A stretch of 14,588 nt of DNA from Oscillospiraceae bacterium. Lineage in GTDB: Bacteria; Bacillota; Clostridia; Oscillospirales; Oscillospiraceae. Location of the stretch: NCBI GenBank assembly GCA_902767395.1, contig CACXHI010000035.1, forward strand, positions 1 to 14,588, in the 5' to 3' direction. Numbering within the stretch: position 1 is the stretch's first letter; each line of letters starts with the position of its first letter. Made by a program: the position numbers and the translations under genes. Under the pieces are notes generated by a model, which was not told where the DNA came from, searched no databases, and saw only the letters and a list, made by a program, of their open reading frames with translations. Of the stretch, positions 6,744 to 13,648 are shown in pieces.

Positions 6744-6938
6744 TCCTCCTTTTCAACTATCCTTCTTTCGAAGAAAAAAAAAAAAAAATGTTCCCTTTTT
6801 GTCGAAAAAAGCCGAAAAAAAGAAAAGAATCCATCTTGCGGCAGGAAGCGTCCGAGGCATCCGCTGTTGTTTCCGTGCGGTGATAATTCTGCGTCTGCCC
6901 GAATAGAGTATGATAGCTTAACACAATGAGGTGGACGA
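6744..6938. other. Divergent AT-rich intergenic region with a 15-base A/T homopolymer
   Basis: This lies between the deacetylase (minus) and the OB-fold gene (plus). A run of 15 A (6774-6788) reads as T15 in the deacetylase leader, about 40 bases ahead of its start codon. It is followed there by CTTCGAAAGAAG, a small stem with a GAAA loop. For the plus gene, TATGAT (6909-6914) is a plausible -10 about 25 bases before the start, with only a weak -35 (TTCTGC) upstream. I found no convincing -10/-35 pair for the deacetylase. Confidence 0.5.
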
Positions 6939-7547
6939 ATGGATTACATTATCAATCAAATCCGACTTTGCGGAACTATGGAAACGGCTCCGGTTTTTTC
7001 CCATGAGAATCACGGGCGACGGTTTTACAGCTTTTTCCTCTCGGTGGAGCGCCTGTCCGGTACGGAGGATCGTCTGCGCGTTCTGGCAGACTGGGAGCTG
7101 CTGAACGAGGCGGACGCCGCGTGGGGAGAGCGCATTCTGGTGACCGGGCAGATTCGCTCCTTCAATCAGCTCTCCGAAACGGGGCGGCATCTGATCATTT
7201 CCGTCTATGCCGAAACGCTGGAGCTGACCGACGAGGCGCCGGACAATCAGGCGATTCTGACCGGAATCTTCTGCCGTGAGCCGGTCTACCGGCGGACGCC
7301 TCTGGGCCGGGAAATCTGCGACGTGATGCTGGCGGTCAACCGTCCCTACCACCGGACGGATTATCTGCCCTGCATTTTCTGGGGCCGGACGGCCCGGGAG
7401 ATGGCAAGACTCACCGTGGGTGCGCGGATCACCATGACGGGACGGTTGCAAAGCCGGGACTATGTGAAAACACTTGCCGACGGACAGACCGAGCAGCGCA
7501 CTGCCTACGAAATCTCCGCAGTGACGGCGGAGCTGACAAGAGACTGA
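6939..7547 (+). CDS. SSB-like protein with two tandem OB folds
   Basis: A 202-residue protein that reads as two consecutive SSB-like OB folds. The first (about 1-97) has NQIRLCGTMETAPVFSHENH, a strand-rich middle, and GERILVTGQIRSFNQ followed by HLIISVYAETLEL. The second (about 98-200) repeats the plan with NQAILTGIFCREPVYRRTPL, the SSB-typical GREICDVMLAVNRPY and YLPCIFWGRTAREMA, then GARITMTGRLQSRDY and YEISAVTAEL. The second copy is closer to bacterial SSB. The acidic C-terminal tip of canonical SSB, used to recruit repair proteins, is absent. GAGGTGG precedes the ATG. It is not in the usual rpsF-ssb-rpsR context and stands alone, so it is an accessory single-strand-binding protein rather than the replicative SSB. 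Function is inferred from fold only. Confidence 0.75.
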   Translation: MDYIINQIRLCGTMETAPVFSHENHGRRFYSFFLSVERLSGTEDRLRVLADWELLNEADAAWGERILVTGQIRSFNQLSETGRHLIISVYAETLELTDEAPDNQAILTGIFCREPVYRRTPLGREICDVMLAVNRPYHRTDYLPCIFWGRTAREMARLTVGARITMTGRLQSRDYVKTLADGQTEQRTAYEISAVTAELTRD

Positions 7548-7549
7548 TG

Positions 7550-7596
7550 GCAGAGGCAGAGGCCGCCCCGCTTGTCGGGGCGGCCTCTGCCTCTGC
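7550..7596. terminator. Long perfect hairpin between convergent genes
   Basis: A 21-base-pair perfect inverted repeat (7550-7570 with 7576-7596, loop CTTGT) lies directly after the SSB-like stop and 12 bases before the mgtC-like stop. Neither side has a T tract, so it is not a standard intrinsic terminator. It may terminate by strength alone, or protect the 3' ends of both convergent transcripts. Confidence 0.7.
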
Positions 7597-7608
7597 AACG
7601 CCGCGCGT

Positions 7609-8286
7609 TTATTTCTCAATATCCAGCGCCGAGACCACGCCGGGCATGATCTGAATCCGGCTGACCAGCGTGACGGGCCGGGCGTTGCCGCGCAGATAGA
7701 TTTCGGCGGCGTAGTCCGCCTCGGGATTGTCGTCCAGCGAGAGAATTTGCAGGCGCGTGATGGCCATGTGGCTGTCCTTGCAAAAGCGGAGCACCTCGTC
7801 CAGCGCGGTCTTGTCGTTATACAAGATCTCCAAGGTGAATTCGGGCCGCCGCTGGATGGAAGCGGTCAGCCTTCCCAGAACGGTCTCCGCAGCGAGCACC
7901 AGCGCCGTGCCGAGCACGCCAAGCTCAAAATAGCCGCTGCCGATGGCAAGACCGACGATGCCGGTCGTCCAGAGCCCGGCCGCTGTGGTCAGACCCTTGA
8001 TCGTCAGCTTCTTTGTAATGATGATGGACCCTGCGCCGATGAAGCCCAGACCGGTAATGACCTGACCGCTGATGCGGGAGATATCCGCCGGGAGCTTCAA
8101 GCCGACGAAAAGATAGGTTCCGGTGATGGCGGCTACCGCGGAGCCGAGACAGACCGAAATGTGAGTGCGGAATCCGGCAGGGCGGTTCTTGGAGGAGCGC
8201 TCCAGACCAACGAGCGTCCCGCAGGCACAGGAGAGCAGCAAACGGATTACAAGGGAGAGAAAGGTCAGCTCCCGCAGCGGATTCAA
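7609..8286 (-). CDS. MgtC/SapB-family membrane protein (second of a tandem pair)
   Basis: A 225-residue inner-membrane protein. Residues 1-~140 hold the MgtC hydrophobic domain, with family marks GTLVGLERSSKNRPAGFRTH, GFIGAGSIIITKK and IKGLTTAAGLWTTGIVG. Residues ~150-225 form a soluble ACT-like tail (EFTLEILYNDKTALDEVL, AITRLQILSLDDN). Family members are linked to Mg2+ limitation, acid stress or ATP synthase control; the role here is unknown. The best start is TTG at 8286, chosen because it aligns with the N-terminus of the paralogue upstream. The nearest GGGAGGG is about 17 bases away, so initiation may depend on translational coupling with the first gene, whose stop is 29 bases upstream. 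Confidence 0.88.
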   Translation of the reverse strand: MNPLRELTFLSLVIRLLLSCACGTLVGLERSSKNRPAGFRTHISVCLGSAVAAITGTYLFVGLKLPADISRISGQVITGLGFIGAGSIIITKKLTIKGLTTAAGLWTTGIVGLAIGSGYFELGVLGTALVLAAETVLGRLTASIQRRPEFTLEILYNDKTALDEVLRFCKDSHMAITRLQILSLDDNPEADYAAEIYLRGNARPVTLVSRIQIMPGVVSALDIEK

Positions 8287-8315
8287 AACAGAAAGCGTGG
8301 CACACCCTCCCGTTC

Positions 8316-9050
8316 TCAGGAAATCAGCTCCTGTACGGAGCGTACACAGCTCAGCTCTGCGATGGAGGAGAGCATCCCGGAATGCGAATGATTCAGCTTG
8401 CTGAGCTGAAGAATGAAGATGGCGTTGGGGTATTTGTCTCCCTCCTGCGCCGAACGCTCAACGTCGATGTCGTAAATCGCGGCGTGCTGCTCGCGGATGG
8501 TGTCGGAGATGCGCTGAATGTCCTTCACGTCGTAGAATTCGACGTTGAGAACAATGTTGCGCACGCTGCGCTTGAAGGTGATCTCCAGCGGGGACATGAC
8601 GTTCAGCACCAGAACGACAATCAGCGCAGACAGAATCACCGGCTCATAGAACCCGGCGCCTGCCGCCATGCTCAGACAGACGGTTGCAAACAGCCCGGTA
8701 GCGGTCGTGAGGCCGGAAACCTGCTGGTGCGCGGCCTTGATAATCAGCCCCGCGCCGAGAAAACCGATGCCCGCCACAACCTGCGAGGCCATACGCGAGG
8801 CGTCAGATTTCTGCCCAACCTCGTCGACAGTCCCGGCCCACGCGGTTTGCAGCATCTCAAACTGAAACAGTGTGATCAAAACCGCCATACAGGAACCGAC
8901 GGAAATCAGAACGTAGGTTCGCATTCCGGCAGTTCGCTGCATGGACGAACGCCCGTAGCCGATGACAGTGCTGCAAATGAGCGCAAGCAGCAGACGGATG
9001 ATCGCAGACAGAAAGGAAAAATCCCGGTAAGCGTCAAGCGCAGGAATCAT
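8316..9050 (-). CDS. MgtC/SapB-family membrane protein (first of a tandem pair)
   Basis: A 244-residue paralogue of the following gene. Membrane segments cover about residues 12-165, with the family elements IGYGRSSMQRTAGMRTYVLI, GIGFLGAGLIIK and VSGLTTATGLFATVCLSMAAG. The tail (~170-244) is a soluble ACT-like region (NVEFYDVKDIQRISDTIREQ, NAIFILQLSKLNHSH). Compared with its neighbour it has a ~13-residue insertion after the second membrane segment (WAGTVDEVGQKSD). The ATG at 9050 follows AGGAGGGG at a slightly long spacing; a longer frame to 9209 has no support because the promoter lies inside it. The two genes form an operon on one promoter. Low mutual identity outside the motifs argues for an old duplication rather than a recent one. 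Confidence 0.88.
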   Translation of the reverse strand: MIPALDAYRDFSFLSAIIRLLLALICSTVIGYGRSSMQRTAGMRTYVLISVGSCMAVLITLFQFEMLQTAWAGTVDEVGQKSDASRMASQVVAGIGFLGAGLIIKAAHQQVSGLTTATGLFATVCLSMAAGAGFYEPVILSALIVVLVLNVMSPLEITFKRSVRNIVLNVEFYDVKDIQRISDTIREQHAAIYDIDVERSAQEGDKYPNAIFILQLSKLNHSHSGMLSSIAELSCVRSVQELIS

Positions 9051-9084
9051 GGTGTTCCATCCCCTCCTGAATAGACCTGAATCA

Positions 9085-9113
9085 AGAATAACAGAACATC
9101 GTTCATAATTCAA
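9085..9113 (-). promoter_or_regulatory. Promoter of the tandem mgtC-like operon
   Basis: On the minus strand TTGAAT (9113-9108) and TATTCT (9090-9085) are 17 bases apart, giving a leader of about 28 bases before the first start codon. That leader is too short for a Mg2+ riboswitch such as the M-box, and none is visible. Confidence 0.6.
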
Positions 9114-9199
9114 CAGAAAAATACAAAATTCGGGGGAAGCGTTGGCTGTCGGGAAGTTCGTCCGTGATCTGCGAGCTGTCCGTCGGGGACGTTTGCCAG

Positions 9200-9236
9200 A
9201 AAAAACCACCGACCCGGAACTCCGAGTCGGTGGTTG
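9200..9236 (-). terminator. Intrinsic terminator after the PpiC/SurA-like gene
   Basis: On the minus strand AACCACCGACTCGG pairs with CCGGGTCGGTGGTT around a short loop and is followed by a T run (TTTTTT). It lies 12 bases beyond the stop codon and separates this gene from the mgtC-like operon. Confidence 0.92.
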
Positions 9237-9247
9237 GAGTCTGCAAA

Positions 9248-10906
9248 TCAGCCAGCGGAGTTGGTCTCGGCAGTGCCGAAGGTGAGATCGGTGTTGGCGT
9301 TCACCAGAACGTCGGTGTCAATCTCGATCTTGTTGGTCTCGACAATGCCCTTGTAGAACGAATCCCACATGCTCTTTTGTACGAGCGAGTCGCGGTAGGT
9401 TTGCTCGGCAGCGGAGACGTAGCGCACCACATAGTAGACGGTGTCCGTCTCAAAGGTATTCAGATCGCCGGCCTTGCGGTTCTCGTCGAACAGATAGTCG
9501 CGAATCTCCTCGTTGGAATAGGTGCGGGTCAGGGTGGTGGCGTTTGCGTTGTAGCCCAGCGCAGTCACGGCGGTGTTGAATTCCTCGTCGGTCATGCCTT
9601 CCTTGACCGCGGCAGTGAGGGCCTCATACTTCTCCTTGGAGGACTGTTCGCCCTCCTTCAGCTCCGCACCCTCCTGATCCTTCGTGATGGAGATGATATT
9701 GGCGTTGATCGGCAGATAATCGTTGGTGTCTCTGCCGTCAAAACGAATGGCGTAGTAATTGGTTTCCTCCTCGTTGGCTGTGAAAACCTTGGAGTCGCCC
9801 TCCTTGCGGGCGGCGTCAAAGAGCCACGCTGCAATCTCCTCGGAGAGGTAAGAGGTGACCGTTTCCTTGTTGTAGGAAATCGTGGCGGCGTCCTCGGGCA
9901 TCTCCGCGGCGTAGGTCTCTGCCTTCTCACGTGCGGCGGCCTTGGCTTCGGCGGTATAGGTCGTCTCGGTGGGCTTCGGCTCGGTGGATTCGGCGGGCTC
10001 GGTGGACTCGGCAGGCTCGGTGGATTCGGCGGGCTCGGTGGACTCGGCAGGCTCGGTGGACTCGGCGGGCTCGGTGGACTCGGCAGGCTCTGTCGACGCG
10101 GAGGAATCGCCGGATTCGGTCGTCTTTTCGTCGTCGGTGGTCTCCACAGGGGAGGACTCGGCGGTGGAGGACTTATAGGTGAAGCGGACAAGATCGAAGT
10201 CGTCGGGGGCTGCCGTGTAGGTTGCGTTCAGCTCCTCGGCGGTGGGCTGGAAGTCCTCACTGAGCTTGGAGGCATAGCCCGTCGCGGTCATGTAGATGTT
10301 CAGATAGTCTCTGTAGTTATCTTCGTCACAGCCGTCGCCGAAGCGGGTGCGGAGATACTTGCTGAGACTGGGATAGCCGTAGGAGGAAGCCTCGTTCTCG
10401 ATAGACTCCATAGATTCCTCCAAAGACTTCTTTTCCTCGTCAGAGAGCTGATACCCGTTCTTCTTGGCGTCGATGTAGAGATTCATGATCTCCTCGATAT
10501 TTTTGGAGGTGATACCCTTCATGTAATCCTCCATCGTGCCCTCGCCGCCAACGCTGTTCTGCTGGGAGAAGGGGGTGCCGGCCTTGAACAGGAAGGAGTA
10601 GTTGCTGTACATGTTGGAAGCGGTCAGGTTGTAGAAGTAGTCGTAGAGCGGAACGGTAATCTTTTCCTCGCCGACAGTTGCGACAGCGAGAGAGGTGTCA
10701 TAGCTCGGCTCGTTGACCTTCTTGTTGACCAGCTTGATCACCAGAAGAACGATTGCCGCCACGACAACGACAGCAAGAGCGACCTTCAGGACGTTTCGCA
10801 GGGTCTGGTTCTTCTGTTTTTTTTCCTTCTGGGCAGCGACCGTCTTGGGAGAAAGGCCCTGCGCTTCGAGATCCTTGCGCTTCTTCTTGGATGCGGATGC
10901 GCTCAT
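9248..10906 (-). CDS. Membrane-anchored SurA/PpiC-like protein with Ser-Thr-Glu-Pro repeat linker
   Basis: A 552-residue extracytoplasmic protein. Residues 1-38 are cytosolic and lysine-rich, and 39-60 are one membrane segment. About 65-245 resemble the helical SurA/PrsA N-domain (TMEDYMKGITSKNIEEIMNL, ELSDEEK-type helices, ending QPTAEELNATY). Two degenerate parvulin-like units follow, recognised by WLFDAARKEGD...YYAIRF and DYLFDENRKAGD...YYVVRY. The first is split by a linker of ~80 residues holding six TEPAES repeats. A chaperone or prolyl isomerase role for secreted proteins is inferred; I cannot see an intact parvulin active site. I chose the ATG at 10906 because the promoter's -10 lies only ~10 bases before an upstream ATG (10957), which would leave no leader. 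Confidence 0.75.
   Translation of the reverse strand: MSASASKKKRKDLEAQGLSPKTVAAQKEKKQKNQTLRNVLKVALAVVVVAAIVLLVIKLVNKKVNEPSYDTSLAVATVGEEKITVPLYDYFYNLTASNMYSNYSFLFKAGTPFSQQNSVGGEGTMEDYMKGITSKNIEEIMNLYIDAKKNGYQLSDEEKKSLEESMESIENEASSYGYPSLSKYLRTRFGDGCDEDNYRDYLNIYMTATGYASKLSEDFQPTAEELNATYTAAPDDFDLVRFTYKSSTAESSPVETTDDEKTTESGDSSASTEPAESTEPAESTEPAESTEPAESTEPAESTEPAESTEPKPTETTYTAEAKAAAREKAETYAAEMPEDAATISYNKETVTSYLSEEIAAWLFDAARKEGDSKVFTANEEETNYYAIRFDGRDTNDYLPINANIISITKDQEGAELKEGEQSSKEKYEALTAAVKEGMTDEEFNTAVTALGYNANATTLTRTYSNEEIRDYLFDENRKAGDLNTFETDTVYYVVRYVSAAEQTYRDSLVQKSMWDSFYKGIVETNKIEIDTDVLVNANTDLTFGTAETNSAG
9978..10085 (-). repeat. Six tandem 18-bp repeats encoding TEPAES
   Basis: Six head-to-tail 18-base units (plus-strand form GGCTCGGTGGACTCGGCA with T/C and G/A variants) encode a Thr-Glu-Pro-Ala-Glu-Ser linker in the SurA/PpiC-like protein, at about residues 274-310. 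All variation is synonymous, so the protein repeat is exact. Copy number is likely to vary between strains by slippage. Confidence 0.93.
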
Positions 10907-10966
10907 TTGTTCATCAATCCTCTCAAAATAATGCTCTGGCCGATGGTGTCGGGCCATTTACGCTCT

Positions 10967-10995
10967 ATTATACAGCTTCTTGGGCCAAGTTTCAA
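10967..10995 (-). promoter_or_regulatory. Promoter of the SurA/PpiC-like gene
   Basis: On the minus strand TTGAAA (10995-10990) and a consensus TATAAT (10972-10967) are exactly 17 bases apart, with an A/T-rich stretch upstream. The start point near 10960 leaves a leader of about 54 bases to the ATG at 10906. Confidence 0.85.
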
Positions 10996-11073
10996 GAAAA
11001 AAATTGTAAAAATTCAAAATCGCAGCGTGATCGGCATGGCGCACACTGCGCGCCGCCACCCTGCGTGCGGTCA

Positions 11074-11107
11074 TAAGAAAACAGCCGCCGCCGTGCGGCG
11101 GGGCTGA
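11074..11107 (-). terminator. Intrinsic terminator downstream of the DUF4830-like gene
   Basis: On the minus strand CAGCCCCGCCG and CGGCGGCGGCTG form a GC-rich stem (one base bulged) with a very short loop, followed by TTTTCTTAT. It lies about 100 bases beyond the gene. Another dyad at 11038-11054 (GGCGC..GCGCC) lies just past it and resembles the one at 1148-1164. Confidence 0.7.
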
Positions 11108-11202
11108 AGAAAAATATTTTCATTTTGTTTGTTTTTGTAATACTTTTGTAACATGTGTGTGATACAGTAGCTTTCGCCGGAACGTCTCCGGGCCGGATCA
11201 GC

Positions 11203-11664
11203 CTACGGCTTTGCGAAGCCGTGCATTTTTCCGTCCGGGGCCGTGTCCGTGACGTCGCCGCCGATGATTTTTCCCTGACAAACGAAGATCGTGGCGTAGA
11301 CCGGCTTATCCGCCTCCGGGTAATTCAGAATTTCATAGACGTATCGCATGGCCTGCTGACCGGCGTAGGCCGTCAGGTCAAAGCCCTGCGATTTTTGCAG
11401 AGCGTTGTAACGGGAGAACGCCTCGCTGTCCTCCTTCGGCACGGCGACGGTCTGCGTCTGCACGGGCTCGGCATTGACGTCCCAGCCGTACTGCGCGAGG
11501 AAGGCCACGCGGCTGTCGTTACTCTGCCCGTCAAGCGGGTCAGCTTCCTCCGGTGCGTTGGCTTTTGCCGCGGCCAGCGCCGCAACCAGAACCACGGCGG
11601 CAATCAACAGTGTCACGATCGCCGCCAGCTTGGTTTTCGAGACCTTGGTGGTGAATACAAACAT
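11203..11664 (-). CDS. DUF4830-like membrane-anchored protein
   Basis: A 153-residue protein of unknown function. Residues 1-12 are short and basic, ~13-35 form one membrane segment rich in Ala, Val and Leu, and the rest is extracytoplasmic. The outer domain has the pattern I associate with DUF4830: FLAQYGWDVNAEPV, TVAVPKEDSEAFSRYNALQK, QGFDLTAYAGQQAMRYVYEI, then a strand-rich end with GKIIGGDVTDTAPDGKMHGF. The ATG at 11664 follows AAGGAG by eight bases; a TTG at 11688 is less likely. It is divergent from the pseudouridine synthase gene, 74 bases apart. Family assignment is from memory of the motif pattern and was not searched. Confidence 0.78.
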   Translation of the reverse strand: MFVFTTKVSKTKLAAIVTLLIAAVVLVAALAAAKANAPEEADPLDGQSNDSRVAFLAQYGWDVNAEPVQTQTVAVPKEDSEAFSRYNALQKSQGFDLTAYAGQQAMRYVYEILNYPEADKPVYATIFVCQGKIIGGDVTDTAPDGKMHGFAKP

Positions 11665-11708
11665 AGCTGCAACTCCTTTGCCTTTCAAGCTTACAGTGCA
11701 ATCTATGC

Positions 11709-11722
11709 CCCGGCGCGCCGGG
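11709..11722. promoter_or_regulatory. 14-bp perfect GC palindrome between divergent genes
   Basis: CCCGGCGCGCCGGG is a perfect palindrome 16 bases before the pseudouridine synthase start codon, in the 74-base region shared with the DUF4830-like gene. It could be an operator or an RNA hairpin near the ribosome binding site. I see no clear promoter for either gene here. Confidence 0.35.
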
Positions 11723-11738
11723 ATATGAAGGTGATTTC

Positions 11739-12476
11739 ATGGAACGACTGGATAAGTTTCTCTCAGACGCGGGTGTGGCGTCCCGGCGGGAGCTGAAGGC
11801 CCTGCTGAAAACCGGCGTGGTGCAGGTCAATGGGCGTCCTGTAACCGACGGGGCGATGAAGCTGGACCCCGCGCACGACGCGGTGCTGCTGCGCGGCGAG
11901 CCGGTAGAAGCGCCGCGCCGCGTGGTGCTTCTGCTGCATAAGCCTGCAGGCTTCGTGACTTCCACCGAAGATCCGCGTGATCGGACGGTGATGGAGCTGA
12001 TCCCGCCGCGTTATCTGCGGCAGAGCGTGGTTCCCGTGGGCCGTCTGGACAAGGAAACCGAAGGCCTGCTCTTGCTGACGAACGACGGAGAGCTGGCTCA
12101 TCGGCTGATCTCTCCCAAGCACGGCGTCGAAAAGCGATATTACGCCAGACATGCCGGAACCGCAGGGGAGGAGGACGTGGCCGCCTTTGCTGCGGGACTG
12201 ACGCTTCGGGACGGGACGCGCTGCCGCCCCGCGGTGCTCCGCCCGCTGGGGCCGGGGGAGAGCGAGATTACCGTGACGGAGGGCAAGTACCATCAGGTGC
12301 GCCGGATGATGGCGAGCCGTGGCATGACCGTTGCCTACCTCCGCCGCGAGCAGGAGGGGGCGCTGTCCCTTGACGGTCTTCCGTGCGGGTCGGTGCGGGA
12401 GCTGACGGAGGATGAGATTGACCGGCTGAGCTCCGGAAACGGCAGCAGCCCGGCCAACACCCTATACAGTGGCTGA
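11739..12476 (+). CDS. RsuA/RluB-family rRNA pseudouridine synthase
   Basis: A 245-residue enzyme that isomerises uridine to pseudouridine in ribosomal RNA. Residues 1-~50 are the S4 RNA-binding domain (ERLDKFLSDAGVASRREL, VVQVNGRPV). The catalytic domain follows, with LLLHKPAGFVTSTEDPR (64-80), the active-site segment VPVGRLDKETEGLLLLTNDG with catalytic Asp104, and the late KYHQVRRMMASRG motif. Length and order are those of RsuA (16S U516) and RluB (23S U2605) types; I cannot separate the two from sequence alone, though the N-terminal S4 and short C-terminus favour the RsuA-like group. The ATG has GAAGGTGA upstream. The last ~15 residues are a low-complexity Ser/Gly tail. Its stop lies 43 bases from the convergent VanW gene stop; no clear terminator is visible between them. 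Confidence 0.93.
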   Translation: MERLDKFLSDAGVASRRELKALLKTGVVQVNGRPVTDGAMKLDPAHDAVLLRGEPVEAPRRVVLLLHKPAGFVTSTEDPRDRTVMELIPPRYLRQSVVPVGRLDKETEGLLLLTNDGELAHRLISPKHGVEKRYYARHAGTAGEEDVAAFAAGLTLRDGTRCRPAVLRPLGPGESEITVTEGKYHQVRRMMASRGMTVAYLRREQEGALSLDGLPCGSVRELTEDEIDRLSSGNGSSPANTLYSG

Positions 12477-12519
12477 GTTGCTGCGGGACGGCTTGCTTAC
12501 CGGAGCCGGAACAGGCGGG

Positions 12520-13353
12520 TCAGACGGAGTCGCTGCGAATCTGCTCCGCCGGAATCAACGCGGGATCGTACAGCACCTTGGAATGGTTGTCCAGAATCAG
12601 CTCCTTCGCAAGCGCTTCCTCGCTGTTCCGGTCATAAACCAGCCGATAGACTTGGGAAATCCGATACCATGCGTCCCCCTCCTTGCGGAAGTGGTGGTTT
12701 TCCTCCACCAGCCTGTACTGATGGGGGAAGGGCTTTTCGCTCCGCAGCTCTCCGCAGAGCTCATCGCCTTCGATCCAAACCAAAAGCTGAACGGTTTGAT
12801 CGGTGTCGTTGCGGAAGCGGTAGTCGATGTGGTTGTAGCAGACGGATGTGCCGGTGCCAAAGGGAACACGGCGGCGCTCGTCGGGGAAGAGGGCGTCGGA
12901 ATGATGATGCAGCTCCGTCACTGTGAGCGGGCTGTTCAAAACGAGCCAGTGAATCAGATTTCCCATCTGGCACAGACCGCCGCCGACACCGGACTCCACC
13001 TTGCTGTTCCGAATGACCAGTCCCTCCCGATAGCCCTTCCGGGCGCTGGTCTTTCCGATGGTGCCCCAGAAGGAGAAAGTTTCGCCGGGGCGGATCAGCA
13101 GGCCGTTGATTTTCTCGGAAGCCAGCCGGATGTTGGTGACCTTGTTTTGCTGGAGCTGTAAATCCACGCCGTGAAGCCGCCGAACCAACACGGAGGAGTG
13201 GCGTTTGACAAGATTGGGCAGCGGCTCTGTCTCACGGGTTTTCGCAAAGCGGTTCCCCGGCGCGAGATTCTGAATATGCCGTTTCAGATGTTCTTTCTTC
13301 ATGGAGATTGCAAAGAAGAAGGGGTTGATTTCGCAGAACAGTTTTCTTGCCAC
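12520..13353 (-). CDS. VanW-like protein
   Basis: A 277-residue member of the VanW family, named after an accessory gene of some vancomycin clusters whose activity is unknown. The core motifs are IRPGETFSFWGTIGKTSARK (87-106), YREGLVIRNSKVESGVGGGL (108-127) with CQMGN, LHHHSDALFPDERRRVPFGT and NHIDYRFRN. No signal peptide or membrane anchor is seen, unlike many long VanW proteins with G5 or Ig domains; this is the short cytosolic type. The start is GTG at 13353, eight bases after GAGG; an overlapping ATG nearby is in another frame. No van resistance genes are near, so there is no reason to infer glycopeptide resistance. It is divergent from the regulator gene on the right. Confidence 0.9.
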   Translation of the reverse strand: MARKLFCEINPFFFAISMKKEHLKRHIQNLAPGNRFAKTRETEPLPNLVKRHSSVLVRRLHGVDLQLQQNKVTNIRLASEKINGLLIRPGETFSFWGTIGKTSARKGYREGLVIRNSKVESGVGGGLCQMGNLIHWLVLNSPLTVTELHHHSDALFPDERRRVPFGTGTSVCYNHIDYRFRNDTDQTVQLLVWIEGDELCGELRSEKPFPHQYRLVEENHHFRKEGDAWYRISQVYRLVYDRNSEEALAKELILDNHSKVLYDPALIPAEQIRSDSV

Positions 13354-13388
13354 AGGATCAGCCTCATTTCCCTAGTAGTGTCAGGGGC

Positions 13389-13417
13389 ATTATACCACGG
13401 CTGTCCCGGTAAATCAA
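13389..13417 (-). promoter_or_regulatory. Promoter of the VanW-like gene
   Basis: On the minus strand TTGATT (13417-13412) and consensus TATAAT (13394-13389) are exactly 17 bases apart. The start near 13382 gives a leader of about 29 bases before the GTG start codon. Confidence 0.8.
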
Positions 13418-13568
13418 TCCCAATGTACAAATTCCACAAAGAAAAGCGGTTGGATAATCCGGTCATTCAGGCTGAAATCTTTTGAACGGAATTAGACATA
13501 TCGCCGGGGGCTGTTGTGTTTTTGCATAAAAATTTCTTGTTTTTTTCAAAGAAAATCACAAAATGGTC

Positions 13569-13597
13569 TTGCAAAATGAACGGAAATCGGTTATGAT
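13569..13597 (+). promoter_or_regulatory. Promoter of the CdaR/PucR-like regulator gene
   Basis: TTGCAA (13569-13574) and TATGAT (13592-13597) are 17 bases apart, about 50 bases before the start codon. The region just upstream (13515-13565) is strongly AT-rich and could act as an UP element. The remaining gene-free sequence to 13418 shows nothing else I can support. Confidence 0.7.
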
Positions 13598-13648
13598 AGA
13601 AGGTAGATGTTGTAAAAAAACCTAACACACCGACAGGAGTGCGAGACA

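Noticed and set aside
9051..9084. Mg2+ riboswitch ahead of the mgtC-like operon
   Set aside because: The leader from the best promoter is only about 28 bases, too short for an M-box, and no matching motif is seen.
9969..10178. Tandem 18-bp repeats as a possible CRISPR array
   Set aside because: There are no spacers between units, and the repeats encode an in-frame peptide repeat.
10907..10957. Upstream ATG for the SurA/PpiC-like protein
   Set aside because: It lies about 10 bases after the -10 element, so the transcript would have no room for a ribosome binding site; the ATG at 10906 fits better.
9164..11107. Very long plus-strand open frame rich in Gly, Leu and Arg
   Set aside because: It is antisense to the SurA/PpiC-like gene. 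Its glycine-rich middle is the shadow of the TEPAES repeats, there is no ribosome binding site, and the minus frame has a consensus promoter, membrane anchor and terminator.
11150..11240. GC-rich structured sequence near the DUF4830-like stop as a possible riboswitch
   Set aside because: I compared it from memory with c-di-GMP-type motifs and the conserved core is not present. It lies at the 3' end of a minus gene, with no plus-strand gene to control.
12520..13353. VanW as evidence for a glycopeptide resistance cluster
   Set aside because: No vanH, vanA/B, vanX or vanRS-like genes are present, and VanW-like proteins are common in sensitive Firmicutes.
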